DNA from: Blasia pusilla
Taxonomy: Eukaryota; Marchantiophyta; Marchantiopsida; Blasiales
Direction of reading: 5' to 3'
DNA length: 64,000 nucleotides
NCBI GenBank assembly: GCA_050084515.1
Contig: CM114274.1
Location: forward strand, 42,346,001 to 42,410,000
Of this stretch, positions 24,777 to 35,090 are shown in pieces. Each line of letters begins with the position of its first letter. Positions within the stretch are counted from its first letter, which is position 1. The notes beneath the pieces are model-generated. The model saw nothing but the letters and a program-made list of their open reading frames with translations, was not told the origin of the DNA and ran no database searches. The position numbers and the translations under genes are program-made.

Positions 24777-25073
24777 GTTAGAATCAAACTCATGAGACAC
24801 TTGAACTGCTATATTTGGTACTCACACGAAGTAGGGAAGCTTAATCTTGGTTAGTCAGTTAAGCATGATTATCTTAACTAGGATTAGTTAATCACAGTTA
24901 GTCTAACTTGAGACTATGGTTAAGGGTAGGGTTAGGGTTTCTTGTACATACCTTATATAATTGAGAAGAGGACCAGTCTCCATTCATTCTCTCATTGCAA
25001 ATTTTGTTCTCCATGGTGGTGTGTTTGTGAGAGCCGTTTTCCACCAATTATGCTTGTTTAGCAGTTTTCCACA
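24763..25073 (+). repeat. 3' LTR of the plus-strand copia element
   Basis: Follows the polypurine tract gcttgagggggag. It matches 19923-20128 over its last 210 bp, including the telomere-like gggtagggttagggtt run, and ends gcagttttccaca at 25073. The exact start (tattgaag or tgaag, 24763-24766) is uncertain. Confidence 0.85.
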
Positions 25074-27813
25074 TGAATGGAGGTACCTGGCGCAAATTTC
25101 CGGCAGCCTGCAAATTGTGGGCTTCTCCGCCTGATGGAGAAGGATTCTCCATGAACAACAGGGAGATGGGATAGGGCATGTTTGACTGGGAGGTAATAAA
25201 TTGTCCAATGTGGTTGGACTTCAATGACCCAGAGGGCATTACAGAAAAAAATCTACGCGTGGTCTATGATGCAGTGGTCGTTGGCAGGGACAAAATTCTG
25301 AACTTCGTGAAGCCTGAAATTTTTTTCAAAGGAGATACAGAGGAGCAAGCCCTTAAGATAGCAAAGTTGGTGGCAAAGGTCCTCACCGCCAAGGACAAAT
25401 CCACAACGGGTTTGAAAGCAAAGGCAAGGGGATCTAGGAATTTCAAGGCCAAGTCTTCGAGAAAAGAGGTTGAGTCTTCAAGGCAAGAGGCGGAGTCATC
25501 CAGGCAAGAGGAGCGAGAGTGTGAGACCAGATGCTCATTAAAGAAAACTCTTGTGGAGTCTGCGATAACAGAGACTTCAACAAGCCGACAACACACTCAA
25601 AGAAGCGAAGGCGGGAGGCGTCAGGTTCGTCCGAGGGCAGAGACAAGGATGTGGAATACACTCCATCATCCTTGGCCTGACATAGGGAAATGACCATCAG
25701 GACAAATTTCCTTCTTCACCTGACTCATCTTGTCGATGAATTCCAGAGTTTCAGTTCTCATGAGTCAACACCTACCATCGAGAAATTGACCATGTTAGGG
25801 CGAAAACTCCTTCGAAACGGGCATGTCCCCTGGACGGTGCATGGGGTTGCTAAGGAGGTGGCGGTGGACCTCCTCATTGCAGATTTGCCTTTTGGATTTC
25901 ATTTTTGGGATAATAATCCGTCCGACACTGTCCCAGACTGGAATGTCCCGCTTTCCTTTGACCAGATTGCTATGCTCTTTTCTTTTGCTCAGTGTATCTC
26001 AATGACAGGGGTTGTTTCTTGGTCCTTACTGGAGGGAGCGAAGACAAGCTCTTCAACCTTGAGTGCGTGAAGAGGTCGTTGAAGTGGAGGACGGCGCAAT
26101 TGTGGGTTATAAAAAATGAGTATCCACTCAGATTGGCAACGAATCAATTCCGGGTAAGTTCAATTTTTGAACGAATTGAGATGGTTTAGAAGTACAACCT
26201 GTCAAAATCCAACAGGTTGCACATTCACCTTAGGAACTAGACAGGTTGCAAGTAGAATTGCTTTTGCACTTGTGTCTGCAGTGATACAACCCGTCTGAAA
26301 GCGACGAGTTGCAAATTCACCTACATGTCTCCAGTGATTGCAACCCATTAGAACGCGACGGGTTGCAAGTAGCATTGCTTTTCCACTTGTGTCTGCAGTG
26401 ATGCAACCCACCTAAAAGCAACAGGTTGCTCTTATATTAGGAACTTCTCGACTATGAACAATTTGATCAAGTTGTAAGCCAACCATCGGACTCCGACAGG
26501 TTGCGGTTCTGTCCAGCAAAATGAGCAACATGTCGGCTACCAACGGGTTGCTCATAGGCAAAGAATCCTCTTAGAGTTGTAAAGCAACCCGTTGGAGTCC
26601 GACAGGTTGGTGTTTTGTCACGCCTATAGGCCAAGTTCCGACGGGTTGCTAATCACTAGGGAGAAGACAAGTTGAAAAGTAACCCGTTGGACTTCGACAG
26701 GTTGCTCTTGTGTCTAGCCAAATGAGCAACCCGTTGGACTCGACAAGTTGCTCTTGTGTCTAGCCAAATGAGCAACCCGTCAGACTCCGACAAGTTGCTC
26801 TTGTGTCTAGCCAAATGAGCAACCCGTCGGATCCCGACGAATTGCATATTGTGTCACTTTATGGAGGATAGACCAGCGGTCTACTACCTTTTTCTTTTTC
26901 TTGACATTATTTGCCACCTGCTTGTTTATAGATGGACCACTCATTTTTCTACCACTTTGTAAGGCCCGAGCACAACTTCCAGGTGTTCCAGATCCCGGAT
27001 CGAGTGGATCCATGCTCCGATGGGTATAACTTAGATAGTCTCTACAATTCCCCCCTCCGGAATTTCCATGCAGGAAGGGACCTCCTTACTTGGAGGAAGG
27101 GAGAAGTCACCTATCTTGATGCAAACGCTCATGGAGCTCTGCTCAAGGCCGGGTGACTTGATCTTTGACTTAGTGGGCCTATCATGGGCGAGTTTCAGAG
27201 GCGCCTGAAAGAGTGGCAGGAACATTCTCTGCCTTGAGGGAAGGCCAGAAATTTTTGACCTTTGCAAAGAGGCAAAGGCGGATTACGAGAGGCTAGCGGG
27301 AGTATACAACTTGCCTCCAAAGCCAACTTCTCCAGCTCAGAGCGACTTTTCCTGTTAGTTACAGTTACTTTCGGGGGTTGATAGTAACAACTTTGTCACT
27401 TCTTACAATTCCGAAAATCAGGAGGGCAAAGCCGACAGTAATTTTGGAAGAGCTCTCGGACGATGACGAGTGAGTTCAAAGATTTATTGGAGTCAGCTTC
27501 ATTGAAGCGTTTTGGAGTTGGGATTTGCTGGTTTCCAAGGGCGGAGCACACATTGATACTGGATGGATGTCTCCTTACAAAGCATACAAGATTTACTGTC
27601 GAGGAAGGAGTTGGGACTCAAATCATCTTACACGGGACTGGTATGGTGTACCTAGGGGGGGGACCAAGGCTCTCGAATTCCCCAACATTTACAATCCCCG
27701 TCTACAATCGGCTAGAGGAGCCACTTGTATCCCAAGACATTCCTTTTGTACAGGAACCTAGGAGAGTTAGGAGTAAATTTGTAGATAACGAGGCTGAAGA
27801 AATCATAGACTAG
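25073..27813 (+). pseudogene. relic of a class-beta DNA methyltransferase (N4C/N6A type), two exons
   Basis: Exon 1 begins at the LTR edge (MNGGTWRKFPAACKLWASPP, one stop at 25172) and continues MFDWEVINCPMWLDFND. A Ser/Arg/Glu repeat region (KEVESSRQEAESSRQEE) follows. After a frame change comes LLIADLPFGFHFWDNNPSD (motif IV, normally DPPY/SPPY; DLPFG at 25882-25896), then VPLSFDQIAMLFSFAQC and, after another shift, GGSEDKLFNLECVKRSLKW. A phase-0 GT-AG intron (26154-26931) leads to FFYHFVRPEHNFQVFQIPDR. A later frame gives MELCSRPGDLIFDLVG (motif I, 27134-27178) and NILCLEGRPEIFDLCKEA (motifs II/III). A C-terminal frame ends at 27813. Motif IV before motif I is the class-beta order. Frameshifts make it a pseudogene. 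Substrate base unknown. Confidence 0.72.
26196..26860. repeat. intronic hairpin minisatellite (gcaacccgtcgg / ccgacaggttgc)
   Basis: About twelve imperfect palindromes of the form gcaacccgtcgg-NN-ccgacaggttgc fill the methyltransferase intron. In the last part they form a regular 46-47-bp tandem repeat (starts 26701, 26747, 26794) with spacer ttgtgtctagccaaatga. Each unit can form a short stem-loop. Single related palindromes recur at about 28040 and 55490. Confidence 0.8.
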
Positions 27814-28795
27814 ATCAAATGTACATTTCCGAGTTTCCCTCGGATGTAGTAAAGGACAAGAAGTTTTTGCACGATGATGGTTTTTGTAAACTTTTGCTGA
27901 ATTGTTGCTCGTTCTTGTCGATTGTGTTGGTCTATCTACTCGATGCTGAAATCGACGGATTGCAAACCAAGAACTAAGTTTACAACATGTGGAATTCCGA
28001 GAAGTTGCAAACTGATGATTGGTTGCGATTGAAACCCGTTGGTTTCCGATGGGTTATTTCTAAATTAGGAAATTTTTGATAAATAAATAAATTTGTGCCT
28101 TGATTCATATTTTATGGAAAGTAAGATTGAATTTTAATGGAAGATAAAACTACTTCCGCGAATAGGATATCATTTAAATTTGAATCAAGGAGTATAATTA
28201 TTTAGAAGAGTGAAATTTAATTACTCTTCTAAAATTTTAGAAAAAATTTAAATTAAATCTTAAATTTTAAATGAATAATATGATCATTTTCTAAAATAAT
28301 CATATTAATTCACACGTGATATTTTGGGAAAGGAAAATGAATTTATTCTGGTGGGAAGAATGGAAGAGGAAGAATAGTTATTGTTTGAACTTTTTATGGA
28401 GGAGTGAAATTATTTAGGGGAGATGGGTCTTATGTAAAAGTGAAAATTTCTTATTCTTTTAAGATTTAAAAAAGCAGAAACTATATTTAAATTTTGAAAT
28501 TAAATATACTTTCAAATTATAAATATAATTTTAAAAGTTTATTACACGTGATCCCCATCGTACATGCAGCTATCTTAAAAAATTTCATGCAAAATGGATT
28601 TGTGACCAAAAGTTCAAAATTTACTAAGTCATTTTTGGACCTCAACCATTAAACCTTCAATGAAAATAAGATATTTTTATTTTTCATGTTGTGCGTCTAT
28701 GTCATAAATGCATTGCAAGGCTAGAATTGAAGGTTAAAGGGTCAAGACCGCAGTGTGGAAGATGATAGAAACTGTTAAACAAAGACTGTAAAAGA
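27814..28795. other. downstream flank, no gene
   Basis: AT-rich, with further copies of the gcaaccc/gggttgc-type motif at 27955-28062 (for example gaaacccgttggtttccgatgggtt). No open frame of note. Confidence 0.5.
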
Positions 28796-29190
28796 CTTCT
28801 TCTTTGCCGCAGAAGATCTTCGTGCAGAAGATCAAAGGGAGTCCTCGTGCAAAAGATTAAAGGGAGTCTTCGTGCGAAGACAGTGAATGAAGACCAAAGA
28901 GCGAAGACTAAGAAAGCAAAGAAGGAGAAGAAAGAAGAAGAAGGAATCAGCGAGAGCCTTCACAAAGCATAAAGGTGTATGAAGAGTAGGAATAGGAAGA
29001 GGAATAATGTTTTTGAGAACACGGAGGAAAGGAAGGTGGCGGGGAGAACTTCTTTGCAGTGGTAGCAGCAATAGTATAGTCTTCGTAAAGTTAGAACAAA
29101 GAGTCTTCGCAAAGATAGGATAGGAGTTCTTTGCGAAGATAGGAAAGGAGTGCTTTGCGAAGATAAGATGGAAGAAGCAAAGACTGTAAA
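28796..29190. repeat. cgaaga/tcttcg short-repeat cluster
   Basis: Repeats of agaagatcttcgtgc, gtcttcgtgcgaaga and tctttgcgaagatagga, both direct and inverted. It creates the Leu/Ser/Phe-rich frames seen on the minus strand at 28832-29466. Related cgaag/cttcg clusters occur near 57230-57420 and 60480-60730. Confidence 0.6.
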
Positions 29191-31394
29191 TAATGGACTG
29201 TCCTGGCAGTTTTGAAAGGTAGTAATGGAGGGGCGCCATGGTTCCGTTGGAAGAGGAAGAGACACCAACCAACATAAGGGAAGTGAAGGGTTGGAAGATC
29301 TGAACCGCAGGGTGAACAGTAAGAAATATAGATGAGAATAGAAAGAGCCACACATTATACAGAGACTATTTAAAGAGTAAAGCAGAAGAGCGTGGGGTCT
29401 TTCTCTTGTGTCTTGAATTTCCAGTATTTTTTTGATGGTGTGAAGAAGTCTTTGGGGATGATCCAAGCTGAGATTCTAGTGCACTCTAAAGCTTGTACAT
29501 GTTGGAAGAAATTTCTCTACTCTCATATTTTGGATCGAAGCAACTACTTGGATTTTATTTATTTATAAAACATATCCCTCAAAGTTTCTTTGATGGTCAT
29601 TTTGATTTTTCCCTAACTATTTACTACGTCGGCACTATCTTTTGTAATCCCTATAGACGAAACTGGAAAGTGCATATCTTGATCTTATATTAGAGTGATG
29701 ACTTCATCATAATAATCTTGGCCAAACTTGTTTATTATAAACTCTCTATATGCTATCTTGGATTGACAAACCACATGGATAATACTTTGAGTGCTAAAAA
29801 AACTTGTTGAGATCTATTCAAATCTATTCCTCCTATTTTTTTAAAATCAATTTATACAGGTTGCAATCCTATATATGATTATATATAACAATTGGGAGGA
29901 TCATGAAAAAAACAAGACTCCATCATTTATATCATAAAAACTTAAAGTTTACCAAAGTGATATAAAAGGTATCTCATAGATCAGTATTTATTTACATATA
30001 GTAAACGAATTTAAAAATAGAAAATTAAAACCCATTCTCATTCCCCCTCAATCTATTACCCATAAAACAACCCTTCCCCCTTATTCTACTTGTAACTCAG
30101 TAGCCCTTGCTACATAATCCTAAACCCTAACGAGCATATCTAACTCTCACCTGTTAATCATGAGGGGTAATATACTCTCGTTGGAAGAGCAGCCTTGTTT
30201 TGATACCATTATAACTCTTAAGCTCATAGGACCATTCTAAAGTTGCTCAGAATGTAGAACGCCCCTCTAGGCCTATCTTATTCTTTTATATACTTAGGCA
30301 TAGGTACAATAAGATAAATTACCTCTACATCCTTACATTATGCGCCTTATTCTAATAGCATGAGAGGATATTCTTTGGATTCTAATATTCTTATCTCATG
30401 TTATGACATCTACTTCCAACCTCATTTTTATGTTATTTTTTACCAACCTATGATCATACTCTAATCTTTATCTCATGTTTTTTTGTCTTTTGTCTTTTTG
30501 GTTGTTTTTTTTCCCATTTATGCGCTATATGGCATAGACTCTAACTTAATTTTGACAAACAAAGAATAGTTACACTAATATATCCATCCGGTCAATTTAT
30601 GAGTAGGAGTATAATAGGAAAATCAAAATCAAACCAAACCAAACCCAATGTGATTCTAAGGTACCTTTTACTTTTGGAGTTGGTCGTGGTATTCATTTCG
30701 CTCCTTTTTTTATAAACAAAGATGTTTTCGTTGTAATCCATCTTGGAGTTTGGCCAAGTATTGTATGAATTTTGACATACATTATATTTCAGAGAAACAA
30801 GAGGAAAAATAGGATAAAAGAGATCAATTATGTGAGGAAGATGAATAAGAGCCCATTGACATATCTTCGTAGGCCTCATCACAAAGTCTCTACTTCATAA
30901 ACTAGTAAGGTTTATAAGCTAGATTTTGTATACAAAGGTTTGCTTTCGTGAAAGTAAATATTAGAGATCGACCTTTTCCGCTTTTAATTGATATATGAGC
31001 AAATTGATAAGCTATAATTTCTAGTTTGATGAAGGATTCAAGTATTAAAATAACTAGAATTGTACAATCTTTTGTTATTAGATTTTTATGGGGATTAGCT
31101 CAAAAGAATAAAAATTTAATGTTTGTGTAATTACTAATTGGTAAAACAGAGAAGAAATTTAATTTCTTGCTCTTAAATCTTTCAAAATTAGAATTTTGAA
31201 TTCTTTCTTGGGAATGGTTGAAAATTTCCAAAACTATTCTGATCATAGATGAAGGGAATTTGACTCTTTAAAATCAATATGAGGAATGAGACGAAGTAAA
31301 ATCCTTAGCCATCCAATAAAATATAATAAAAGTGGCTTGTGAGATTTATACCTTATATCATTTTAATAGAATTAAATTTTTTTCTTATGAAACA
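29191..31394. other. intergenic, no gene recognised
   Basis: AT-rich. Frames of 66-96 codons (29493-29693 plus; 30592-30882 minus) show no domain or splice context. Confidence 0.45.
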
Positions 31395-31945
31395 TGGGTG
31401 GTTTTGGTAGCTACTTCGAATCAAAGAAAGGGAGTCACTTTCTGTAGCTTGTATTCGTAACAAACACATAAGAGGAAATAGAAACTCACTCGCTCTCTCT
31501 GGTGGAGCAACTTAAGCATTGATGAAACACTTTTCAGTCGACAGAATCACCCTCATCTGCGAGCGAGTCAGTCTTGTGAAGAAAAGAATTATCCCCCATG
31601 GATTGAACGCTTTCTTGGGTGAATGTGGAGGGTATGGAGTACGGGTGCTCGTGAGAAATAAGTGTGCAGAGTCCACCCCAAACTTTCATCATCATGCATG
31701 GCGAGGCCTCCAAACGCTGATCTTGGCATTTTTCGGGTAATGAATCTTCTAGCTACACTTAATTTGAATTCCACCGTGTTCTCCTGGCTCGAATCTATCT
31801 TCTCGGGAGAAACAAAATATCCTCAATAAATAGAGACGACATGTAAGTCCAAACGGTTTTTGCTCTATTTCTAGAAGCGGTTGTTTGACGATTCAGTCTG
31901 AGAATAGTCGGATTAATTCATTTTTTTTTATGGGTGTTTTGTCTC
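31395..31945 (-). repeat. dispersed repeat, copy B (inverted relative to 17.4-18.1 kb)
   Basis: Read on the minus strand: a promoter-like stretch with cccataaaa, an ATG at 31774 opening MEFKLSVARRFITRK, then directly SAFGGLAMHDDESLGW and further matches down to 31395. The 191-bp GT..AG segment of copy A is missing. The product is unknown; the frame ends at 31589. Confidence 0.6.
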
Positions 31946-31959
31946 GCTCGAAACTATTA

Positions 31960-32395
31960 TAGCGTAGAATTAAAAAAAGAAGAAGATCGTAATGGCAGTT
32001 ATTATTATCGGATTTCAGAAAGATCGGATTTCAAAAAGACTGAGACCACAACACGCCTCTTCTTTTTCAAACGCATACGATACTTTGACGAAGATACTTT
32101 GAAATTATTTAAAATTACACTTATTACTCATTATGAGAACTAATTCAAACCCGTGCATCCCATGGGGTGAGGGCGACGTCATCCTTAATTTTAATTTATG
32201 GGCGGCTGCATCCGGCGAAGTCACCTTTATTAGAAGCTTTATATTCCGCCAAACATAGTCCGTCGCATAGATTATAGCGTGGGAATTTTTTTTAAATAAC
32301 ATCGTAATGGAGACTGAAATCATAACACGCCTCTCCTTTTGCGTGACGAGACGAATGAGTAGCCCACGAATAGACGAATGAGTAGCCCACGAATG
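31960..32395. repeat. short duplications beside copy B
   Basis: Blocks at about 31960-32065 and 32265-32350 share atagcgt.gaatt, atcgtaatgg, gactga.a..a.aacacgcctct. At 32350-32394 the 22-mer gacgaatgagtagcccacgaat occurs twice in tandem, separated by one base. Confidence 0.6.
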
Positions 32396-33068
32396 TCCAA
32401 TCCATATTCCCTCCATTTGGGACTTACTTAGAACGGCTTTTCCTATGGTTTTAAAGAAAAGTACCATATATACCTATTGGAATATTCATTCTCCTAATCA
32501 ATTTGCTTTTCTTCTCGATTTAGGTGAATTGAAAAAACATAAACTAATTTCATTCCCTCTTTGGTTTGGAGCTTAATGAGTGGTATGAGATAGAAATAGC
32601 CTCAAAATGTTAGTCAAGCTTAAAAAAATATAGTTCTTTGGTTTGAAGATACATAGGAATTAAAAAAGGATGTATTAAGGTTTCTAGACAAAGTATCTTT
32701 TGATGTAATAAAGATATCGATTTCAGTTAATGTAGGCTAAGATGGCTTTCAGTTAATGTAGTTACGTTGTTGGCATTCTAACCGGCATCATCGGATTCTA
32801 CTTCCTTGTGGATATGGTCCAATATGGACATCGGTGCAGTTTGTTCTCAGCACAGAGATTGAAGAAGACTTATCATGACACGCGCTTTTGACCTCCGAGT
32901 GCGTTTCTGAAGTCATGATCGTAAGAGAATTTAAAATTGCAGAGTGCAAATCCAAAAGAAGCATCCGGCCAATACAAGGCAGATAGGTTGCATCTGGAGG
33001 TGTGAATCGCGTGCACAACACGAATTGACTGCTTCGTTTGAGGACTTGGAGAGCCCCATCCGAGCAAG
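32396..33068. promoter_or_regulatory. upstream region of hevein/DPBB copy 1
   Basis: No gene. From about 32898 it aligns with the region upstream of copy 2 (37818-38050): gtgcgtttctgaagt, gtgaatc.cgt.cac, gacttcgt.tgaggactt. This is a conserved proximal promoter between the paralogues. Confidence 0.5.
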
Positions 33069-33076
33069 TATATAAG
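33069..33076 (+). promoter_or_regulatory. TATA box, hevein/DPBB copy 1
   Basis: tatataag, followed about 25 bp later by tctcacctccatcgctcaac, which is shared with copy 2 downstream of its own TATA box. Confidence 0.6.
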
Positions 33077-33469
33077 ATCCCTATAATCTCAGGGTTTCTC
33101 ACCTCCATCGCTCAACACACAGGCGCACGGGGTACATTCGTTGCTTCATCATTTTTCATCAGCTGGCTTACAAGTTCGCATCTCTCCTTTTCATCCGTGT
33201 AATTCAATTCTTCTCTGTCACGACGATACGTGAAGATTAGGGCCACAAGGGTCTAGATCGGCAGGCTCGTCATGAAAGTTTAGAGATAGCTTGGGTCATG
33301 ACTTCTAGAAATTCAAACTTACATTCCATGACTGCTTGTGCCATTTTTCTCTCCTTCGTAGTAATGCATTAAACGCCTCGATGTGGTCATATAAGACTAC
33401 TCGTCCTGAGCACTTGAGGACGTTTGTGATCGCAGGATATTCGTGTCGAATCGAACGGCCGACGTCAAC

Positions 33470-34791
33470 ATGAGGGCATCTCAGAAATATTTCCAGACGA
33501 AAAAATGCCTGCAGCTGCTGTGGCTGACCTTGACTGCGGCGGTGCTGCTTGGTCTGGCCCAGGTTAGCGAAGCGCAGCAGTGTGGGTCTCAAGCTGGAGG
33601 TGCAGTTTGCGCCGACGGCTTGTGCTGTAGTCAGTACGGTTACTGCGGAACCACGTCAGACTACTGCGGGGCGGGATGCCAGAGCCAATGCTCGGGTGGA
33701 ACCCTTCTGGAGGAGGTGGCTCCAGCGGCCAAGCATCGTTCTACTCACCTCCATATACTCGTAAGTCTCTCCGTTATCCCCACCCCACGACTTCCATAGC
33801 CGTGATTCTCCCGTTAGCAACTGAGGATTCCGCCAAGAGCTCCCGTAGAGCTTTCATCCTTTAAATGAGTGAGTGGATCCGGTAACCGGTCACGGTTGAA
33901 TCAACCACGATCCAGTGTCTTCTAGTGAAACGATCTAGAGAATCCGTCAAGCTTTCCATTCAGGCAGCGCTAACTCCGTGAAGTATGCGTCCGTAGCTAA
34001 CTACGTTAAGTGAAGTATATGGATGTGGTTGGTTCCGGAATTACTAAGACTACCTGCTTACGGGAGGCAATCTACTTAGACGTTCCCGTCCACGCTTCGG
34101 ATTTCCGTAAGCCTCAACGTGGCTAATAGGGCCACTCAAAGCGACAGTTGCCACAGGACCAACCCATGCTAGGTCGCGTCACTCTAACGGCAATACCCGC
34201 TCTTGTCGTCTTCTTTCGACTACGTCCTTCTCCTTCTTCTTTTCACTTATGGGAAGGTGGGTACGCCCGGACAGTGATGCCTGTAGCAGCTCTCAAAGCG
34301 GTGAGGGCCACTCAGAGCGGTCGGAGCTTTGAGTGGGCTTCATTGACTAGGCCTAATATGAGTCGGGGGTCATCCAACTACGCAGTTTTACGCAGTAGTT
34401 TGCTTCTTACAGTTGGAATCTCCTCTTGACATGAGTCTACTGCCATTGAATCGGATGTACATCGAGATTGAGGTAATAGGTGTCTGCGATTGCAGCGTCG
34501 GCGTGCTACGGGAACGACCAGAACCAGTTCCCTGCAAACCAGTACTTCGCAGCTGGAGGGGATAGCTCCACAGCGGACATCTGGAATAACGGGCAGAACT
34601 GCGGGAAATATTTCAATATCCAGTGCACAGGTAATGGCTGCATAAACTCGAATACGATCCAAGTGAAAATAGTGGACCGCTGCCCGAACGGATGTGTCGG
34701 AGGACGAGCGTTTGATCTGTCGGAGTCCGCTTTCAATGCCATCGCAGATCCGTCAGTCGGAGTCATTACCGTGAACTACTCGCCTGCTTAG
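33470..34791 (+). pseudogene. hevein + double-psi-beta-barrel (EG45/PNP-like) secreted protein, copy 1, frameshifted
   Basis: Exon 1 is 33470-33760 and exon 2 is 34496-34791; intron gtaagt..tgcag, 735 bp. The ATG at 33470 (MRASQKYF) was chosen because copy 2 starts identically and both follow a 5'-UTR intron acceptor (cgcag at 33435). Signal peptide about residues 1-35, then one hevein domain (CGSQAGG...CCSQYGYCG, eight Cys). Near 33701-33705 one base is missing from a C run: downstream, the bases for SFYSPPYT lie in the +1 frame. Exon 2 ([36 protein letters not shown]) is open to TAG and is in frame only if that base is restored. It would be a secreted chitin-binding apoplastic protein. True pseudogene or assembly error. 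Confidence 0.82.
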
Positions 34792-35090
34792 ACGGGCGAC
34801 GGCGTGCTAAGCGGGGCGAGAAGGTTGTGGATGGGTTATGCTGGAGAGGCTGCTTGGGTATAGGAATAGCAGCACAATAAGTCGGCAAATTCAACGCTGA
34901 TTCTGATCTCGGATCTCGGAGATCATTTAGGAAGCTTTCCAGGAATAGCCTTTTCGTAAATTTTCTTCAATATCTTCGTGAATTTCATTGAAGTTATCTT
35001 GGATGCGAATTCCTGCCTAGTATCAATTTGGTGTGTGGAAAGTAGCAAGCTCCCAGTGTATGAGTTCAGACGTAAAATGGCTATCAGTGG
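34792..35090 (+). other. 3' UTR and flank of copy 1
   Basis: 34856-34950 matches the 3' region of copy 2 (39632-39735): gggataggaata.cagc.caataa, ggcaaattcaa, tctcggagatcattt. 34955-35085 is related to 761-860 at the window start. Confidence 0.6.

Larger units (their letters stand above)
19923..25073 (+). mobile_element. Ty1/copia LTR retrotransposon, 5' LTR truncated, decayed
   Basis: Plus-strand element with 5' LTR remnant 19923-20128, primer site, gag, protease, integrase, RT, RNase H, polypurine tract and full 3' LTR. All coding parts carry stops or frameshifts. The 3' LTR ends exactly at 25073, where the frame of a DNA-methyltransferase relic begins, so the element probably sits inside that gene or at its 5' end. 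The first part of the 5' LTR is missing, so no target duplication can be checked. Confidence 0.92.

Noticed and set aside
24915-24940. Interstitial telomere
   Set aside because: The run is only about 16 bases and occurs in both copia LTRs, so it is part of the LTR and not a telomere scar.
26196-26860. Possible CRISPR-like array
   Set aside because: Units are imperfect palindromes with near-identical spacers in a 46-47-bp tandem repeat inside a plant intron; there are no unique spacers or cas genes.
28832-29466. Overlapping minus-strand frames of 168-173 codons rich in Leu, Phe and Ser
   Set aside because: They arise from the agaaga/cgaaga repeat cluster read in reverse; several overlapping frames are open at once, typical of low-complexity DNA, not a membrane protein.
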